From Winogradskyella wichelsiae (lineage in GTDB: Bacteria; Bacteroidota; Bacteroidia; Flavobacteriales; Flavobacteriaceae): 64,000 nt of DNA. The notes under the pieces were generated by a model. It saw only the letters and a program-made list of their open reading frames with translations, was not told the origin of the DNA and did no database searches. This document shows positions 60,986 to 64,000 of the stretch, one piece after another. Within the stretch, counting starts at the first letter, position 1. Each line of letters opens with the position of its first letter. Location: the NCBI RefSeq assembly GCF_013403925.1, contig NZ_JABFDJ010000002.1:682001-746000 (forward strand), in the 5' to 3' direction. The translations under genes and the position numbers were made by a program.

Positions 60986-63900
60986 ATGACTACAATTTTA
61001 TCTTACCTATCGTCAAAAAAAACGATAACTACATTTTTACTTTTGTTTAGTGCTGTGTCTTTCTATGCACAAACTGTAACTAATATTTTTCCTACTCGTG
61101 TAACGACAAGTAGTACTATCACTATTATTGGTGAGGGTTTTACTGACGGGGATCAGTCAGGTATTACATTTTCTGGTGGTATGGGTATCGGGAGTCAGAC
61201 GTTTGTAAGTGAAACAGAGATGACTTTTAAGATTACAGCAGATGGTTCAGGTGATAGAATTGAAACCCTTTCAATAACAGGAGTCTCTTCTTATAGTGTG
61301 TCTAGAACATTTAATTATATTGGGCCAACAAGTAAAAGTGTGAGTGCCAGTAGTGAAATTAGAGTTAGAGAAGTGTATACCACTTGGGATCAGAATGAAG
61401 ATGGAGTAAATTTCTGGAAATCTTCGGATTGGAATCCTTCTAGTACTGAGGCAGGAAAAGAAACTTGGCCAAATGATAGCCATGAGTTATTAGGATTTAA
61501 AATGAATTATGGTGGTAATGATATAATCTTTTCTACAGGGGTTAATAATGCATTCTTAGAAACGAAATTAAGTGCCTTAGGTGTAGATGTCTCAGCTACA
61601 AGTACAGAGTATGTAAGTCAAGAGTTTAAAGCATATTCTACTAATGGAGTTAGTGGTAAGCCTAATTCTAATAATTATATGGGGTTTGCTGATAAAATAG
61701 ATGATCATGAAGGTTCAATAGTATTGAATAATGCGGTTAGAAAAACAGTATACGATGTTATTATAGATGGAGATGGAGATTTAATCAACGGCACCGGCAA
61801 CGGATTAGAATTAGGAACAGGTATAGCGAATTTTAATAATCAGGCAGATATAAGGTTTTATAGTGGTAATGGAGATGTTGGTGCTGTAAATGATGGTATT
61901 CCAGATTTATTAATCACACAAATGGCACAGCCAGGCGGTAGTGATGTATATTATTATGCTGATGTAGATGGTAATGTTGTTGGGAAACCTGTTAAACTTG
62001 CATTTGTTAATACTAATGATACTAGGTTATATCAATGGAGAGTCGATTTTTATCGATTAGATTATTCTACAGGGTCAACTTTTGAAACAGCTATACCAAC
62101 TACAGCATCATTTGGTAATGGACAGACAAGAGGTTTTAGAATGGCGGCGCTAAGTTTAGAGGATTTTGGTATTAATGTATCAACTACAGCAGCCGCTTAT
62201 GAAAATATTAATAGTATTGATAATATCAATATGGGAGCTGGTGGGTCTTCAGATATGTCTTTTATGGCTTATAACAAGTCTGCATTTGATATTAAATCTC
62301 CGGTGATTGATAAATCTCCAGTTTCAAGGTTTGTTTGTAGGTTTCCATCAAGTGAATTTGTTTTCACTGCATTAGGGGATATAGATGGTGCCCCAACTGG
62401 CGATTCGAAAGAATTAATTACCTATACATGGTTTAAAAATTATACAGAGTTATCAGAAACATCAAATACATTTACCATACCTGCTGGATTATATAGCGCA
62501 GATTTAGACGATACAAGTTACCGAGTTAGGGTTGCAAACGGCTATGGTGCTGTAGATTTACCTTTTACAATTACTGAAGGAGGTACACCCGCTTATTGGG
62601 ATGGTACAAACTGGGTTTTGCCTACAGTTTATACAGACAATAATATTTCTGTTCCTGATGGAGATCGTAGTTTAAGATTTACAGCTGTATCTAATGACTT
62701 AGAAGTTATAGGAGCTATTGAAGGTGTTGAAGGATGTGATTGTGTAGTTTCAGCGGGGCAAAATGTAACAATTGGTGAAGAATATGCAATGACACTTTAT
62801 AATTCACTTACGGTAGAGGAGGAGGTTGCTGCAACTACTGTAGATGGTGTTGCCGTTGATGCTATACCTGCTGCTACCTTTACTATAGAAGATGATGCTA
62901 GTCTAGTACAAATTAATGATGTAGAAAATAGTGGAGAAATTAAAGTAAAACGAGCATTGGATGCAAGTGAAATTAACCAATATGATTACGTGTATTGGGC
63001 ATCTCCTGTAGCAAATTTTAATATCTCACAAATTTCTAACACACCAACATACCAGTGGAGTGTAAATGCAGGAAATACTGATTCAGGTGTAGGGAATTGG
63101 GTATCTGCGGCTAACTCTGTAATGAACCCTGGTGAAGGTTATATTGTTAGAGTGGCTAATGCTCAATTAAGTGGTTTTACAACGGAATTTTATGGAGAGC
63201 CAAATAATGGACCATTTACTATTGGTGTTGAAAAATCGGATTTATATGAAAGTATGGATTATAATAATAGTAGTTGGAATTTAATAGGTAATCCTTATCC
63301 ATCAGCTATAGATGCTGAAACATTCTTAACTGTAAACACCAATATTGAGGGACGTGTAGATATCTGGACTCATGATACAGCATTGTTTTCAACTGTAGGT
63401 GCTGCTGACCCCTTTTATGATGACTTTGGGGTTAATTACGGAAATCAGTATATCACTTTTAATAGTACGGGGACTTCAACACCAGATCCATCTAATACAT
63501 TTGATGGAAAGATTGCTTCAGGGCAAGCCTTTTTTGTAAGAGTTGAAGATACTTCAACAAGTCCATCTTCTGTTAATTTCACTAACGCTATGCGTCATGA
63601 TAATGAATTTGCTCATGATAACTCACAATTTCACAGAAATAGTGGGGAAAATGCAGGAAGTACAGAAAAACAATTAGTTTGGTTAAGTTTAGCTAATGAA
63701 AACAACCATGCTATAAGCACATTAATAGGCTATGCAGAAGGTGCTACTGAAGGAAAAGACAGACTTTACGATGCATATACTAATAATGAAGGCTTTAATT
63801 TATATTCTCTAATTACAGAAGACGAAAAATTAGTGATTCAAGGATTGCCATTACCATTTGTAGATACTAATACAGTACCTCTAGGTGTTGAGTTAACACA

Positions 63901-64000
63901 AAGTGGTATTTATACTGTTGCTATAGGTAATGTAAAAGGAAGTTTATTTGAAGGAGAGAGAGGACAAGGTATTTACTTAGAAGATACTTACAATAACGTG
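60986..64000 (+). CDS. Large secreted surface protein, N-terminal 1005 residues (3' end outside window)
   Basis: Open from ATG 60986 to the window edge (1005 codons, no stop seen). Signal peptide about residues 1-29 ending SFYAQ. Residues ~30-115 form a TIG/IPT-like domain (SSTITIIGEGFTDGD). A long region without clear homology follows, then an Ig/PKD-like part (TYTWFKNYTELSETS, near residue 475), and a region with SWNLIGNPYPSAIDAETFL, a motif I associate with flavobacterial surface proteins exported by the type 9 system. Such proteins end in a C-terminal sorting domain, which would lie beyond the window. Many Asn, Ser, Thr and Gly and few basic residues fit an extracellular adhesin-like protein; the ligand is unknown. 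Confidence 0.82.
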   Translation, partial: MTTILSYLSSKKTITTFLLLFSAVSFYAQTVTNIFPTRVTTSSTITIIGEGFTDGDQSGITFSGGMGIGSQTFVSETEMTFKITADGSGDRIETLSITGVSSYSVSRTFNYIGPTSKSVSASSEIRVREVYTTWDQNEDGVNFWKSSDWNPSSTEAGKETWPNDSHELLGFKMNYGGNDIIFSTGVNNAFLETKLSALGVDVSATSTEYVSQEFKAYSTNGVSGKPNSNNYMGFADKIDDHEGSIVLNNAVRKTVYDVIIDGDGDLINGTGNGLELGTGIANFNNQADIRFYSGNGDVGAVNDGIPDLLITQMAQPGGSDVYYYADVDGNVVGKPVKLAFVNTNDTRLYQWRVDFYRLDYSTGSTFETAIPTTASFGNGQTRGFRMAALSLEDFGINVSTTAAAYENINSIDNINMGAGGSSDMSFMAYNKSAFDIKSPVIDKSPVSRFVCRFPSSEFVFTALGDIDGAPTGDSKELITYTWFKNYTELSETSNTFTIPAGLYSADLDDTSYRVRVANGYGAVDLPFTITEGGTPAYWDGTNWVLPTVYTDNNISVPDGDRSLRFTAVSNDLEVIGAIEGVEGCDCVVSAGQNVTIGEEYAMTLYNSLTVEEEVAATTVDGVAVDAIPAATFTIEDDASLVQINDVENSGEIKVKRALDASEINQYDYVYWASPVANFNISQISNTPTYQWSVNAGNTDSGVGNWVSAANSVMNPGEGYIVRVANAQLSGFTTEFYGEPNNGPFTIGVEKSDLYESMDYNNSSWNLIGNPYPSAIDAETFLTVNTNIEGRVDIWTHDTALFSTVGAADPFYDDFGVNYGNQYITFNSTGTSTPDPSNTFDGKIASGQAFFVRVEDTSTSPSSVNFTNAMRHDNEFAHDNSQFHRNSGENAGSTEKQLVWLSLANENNHAISTLIGYAEGATEGKDRLYDAYTNNEGFNLYSLITEDEKLVIQGLPLPFVDTNTVPLGVELTQSGIYTVAIGNVKGSLFEGERGQGIYLEDTYNNV

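Overview
The window is chromosomal DNA from a flavobacterium (Bacteroidota, most likely a marine Flavobacteriaceae; the genus cannot be fixed from the sequence alone). Grounds: low G+C throughout; many upstream regions carry the Bacteroidota promoter form TTG-N17-21-TAnnTTTG, with little sign of Shine-Dalgarno sites; several family-restricted proteins are present (DUF4837, DUF6909, DUF6341, DUF6427, DUF4254, DUF5687, DUF4292); there is a SprE-type gliding/type 9 secretion lipoprotein; the ATP synthase operon stops at atpG without atpD/atpC; and a large repeat-rich surface protein is present. I see no phage, transposase, CRISPR array, tRNA or rRNA.

Layout. 1-7.2 kb: the 3' end of pgk, an unrecognised lipoprotein, then a wall/export block (LysM lytic transglycosylase, DUF4837 lipoprotein, TatA, membrane-anchored M23 peptidase) and a GH3-type adenylate-forming enzyme. 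7.2-28.7 kb: a DUF6909 protein whose C-terminus resembles nucleoside phosphorylases, followed with almost no gap by a surface polysaccharide locus. That locus holds a Wzz-like protein, rmlBACD for dTDP-rhamnose, an MBOAT plus SGNH-like O-acetylation pair, a Wzx flippase, a PAPS-type sulfotransferase, five glycosyltransferases, two polymerase/ligase-type membrane proteins, and two tandem polyprenyl-phosphate glycosyl-1-phosphate transferases. A convergent CapK-like ligase closes it. The predicted product is a rhamnose-containing, O-acetylated, possibly sulfated glycan.

30-36.9 kb: purD, upp and family-specific genes (DUF6341, DUF6427, DUF4254, a GT9 heptosyltransferase-like gene). Then comes a 553-base gene-free stretch filled by a 169-bp tandem repeat, and a PaaE-like 2Fe-2S reductase. 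37-40.9 kb: a PadR regulator with an operator-like dyad on its own promoter, two related small membrane proteins, a DUF5687 permease and its ABC ATPase, which together look like one regulated export unit. 41-50 kb: sprE, bactofilin, then atpZ, a small membrane protein and atpB-E-F-H-A-G. A strong promoter lies before atpB and a hairpin lies between atpE and atpF.

50-60.7 kb: a second flippase, dut, a sugar-phosphate nucleotidyltransferase bracketed by small palindromic repeats, an ABM-domain protein, a TPR protein, DUF4292, an EnvC-like protein without the M23 zinc ligands, an acyl-CoA thioesterase, an HU-fold/SPOR membrane protein and dprA. 61-64 kb: the first 1005 codons of a secreted TIG/Ig-like surface protein running off the window.

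Caveats: all family names come from reading the translations, without database searches. Promoters, operators and hairpins were found by eye. Several start codons were moved from the longest open frame, as explained in the entries.
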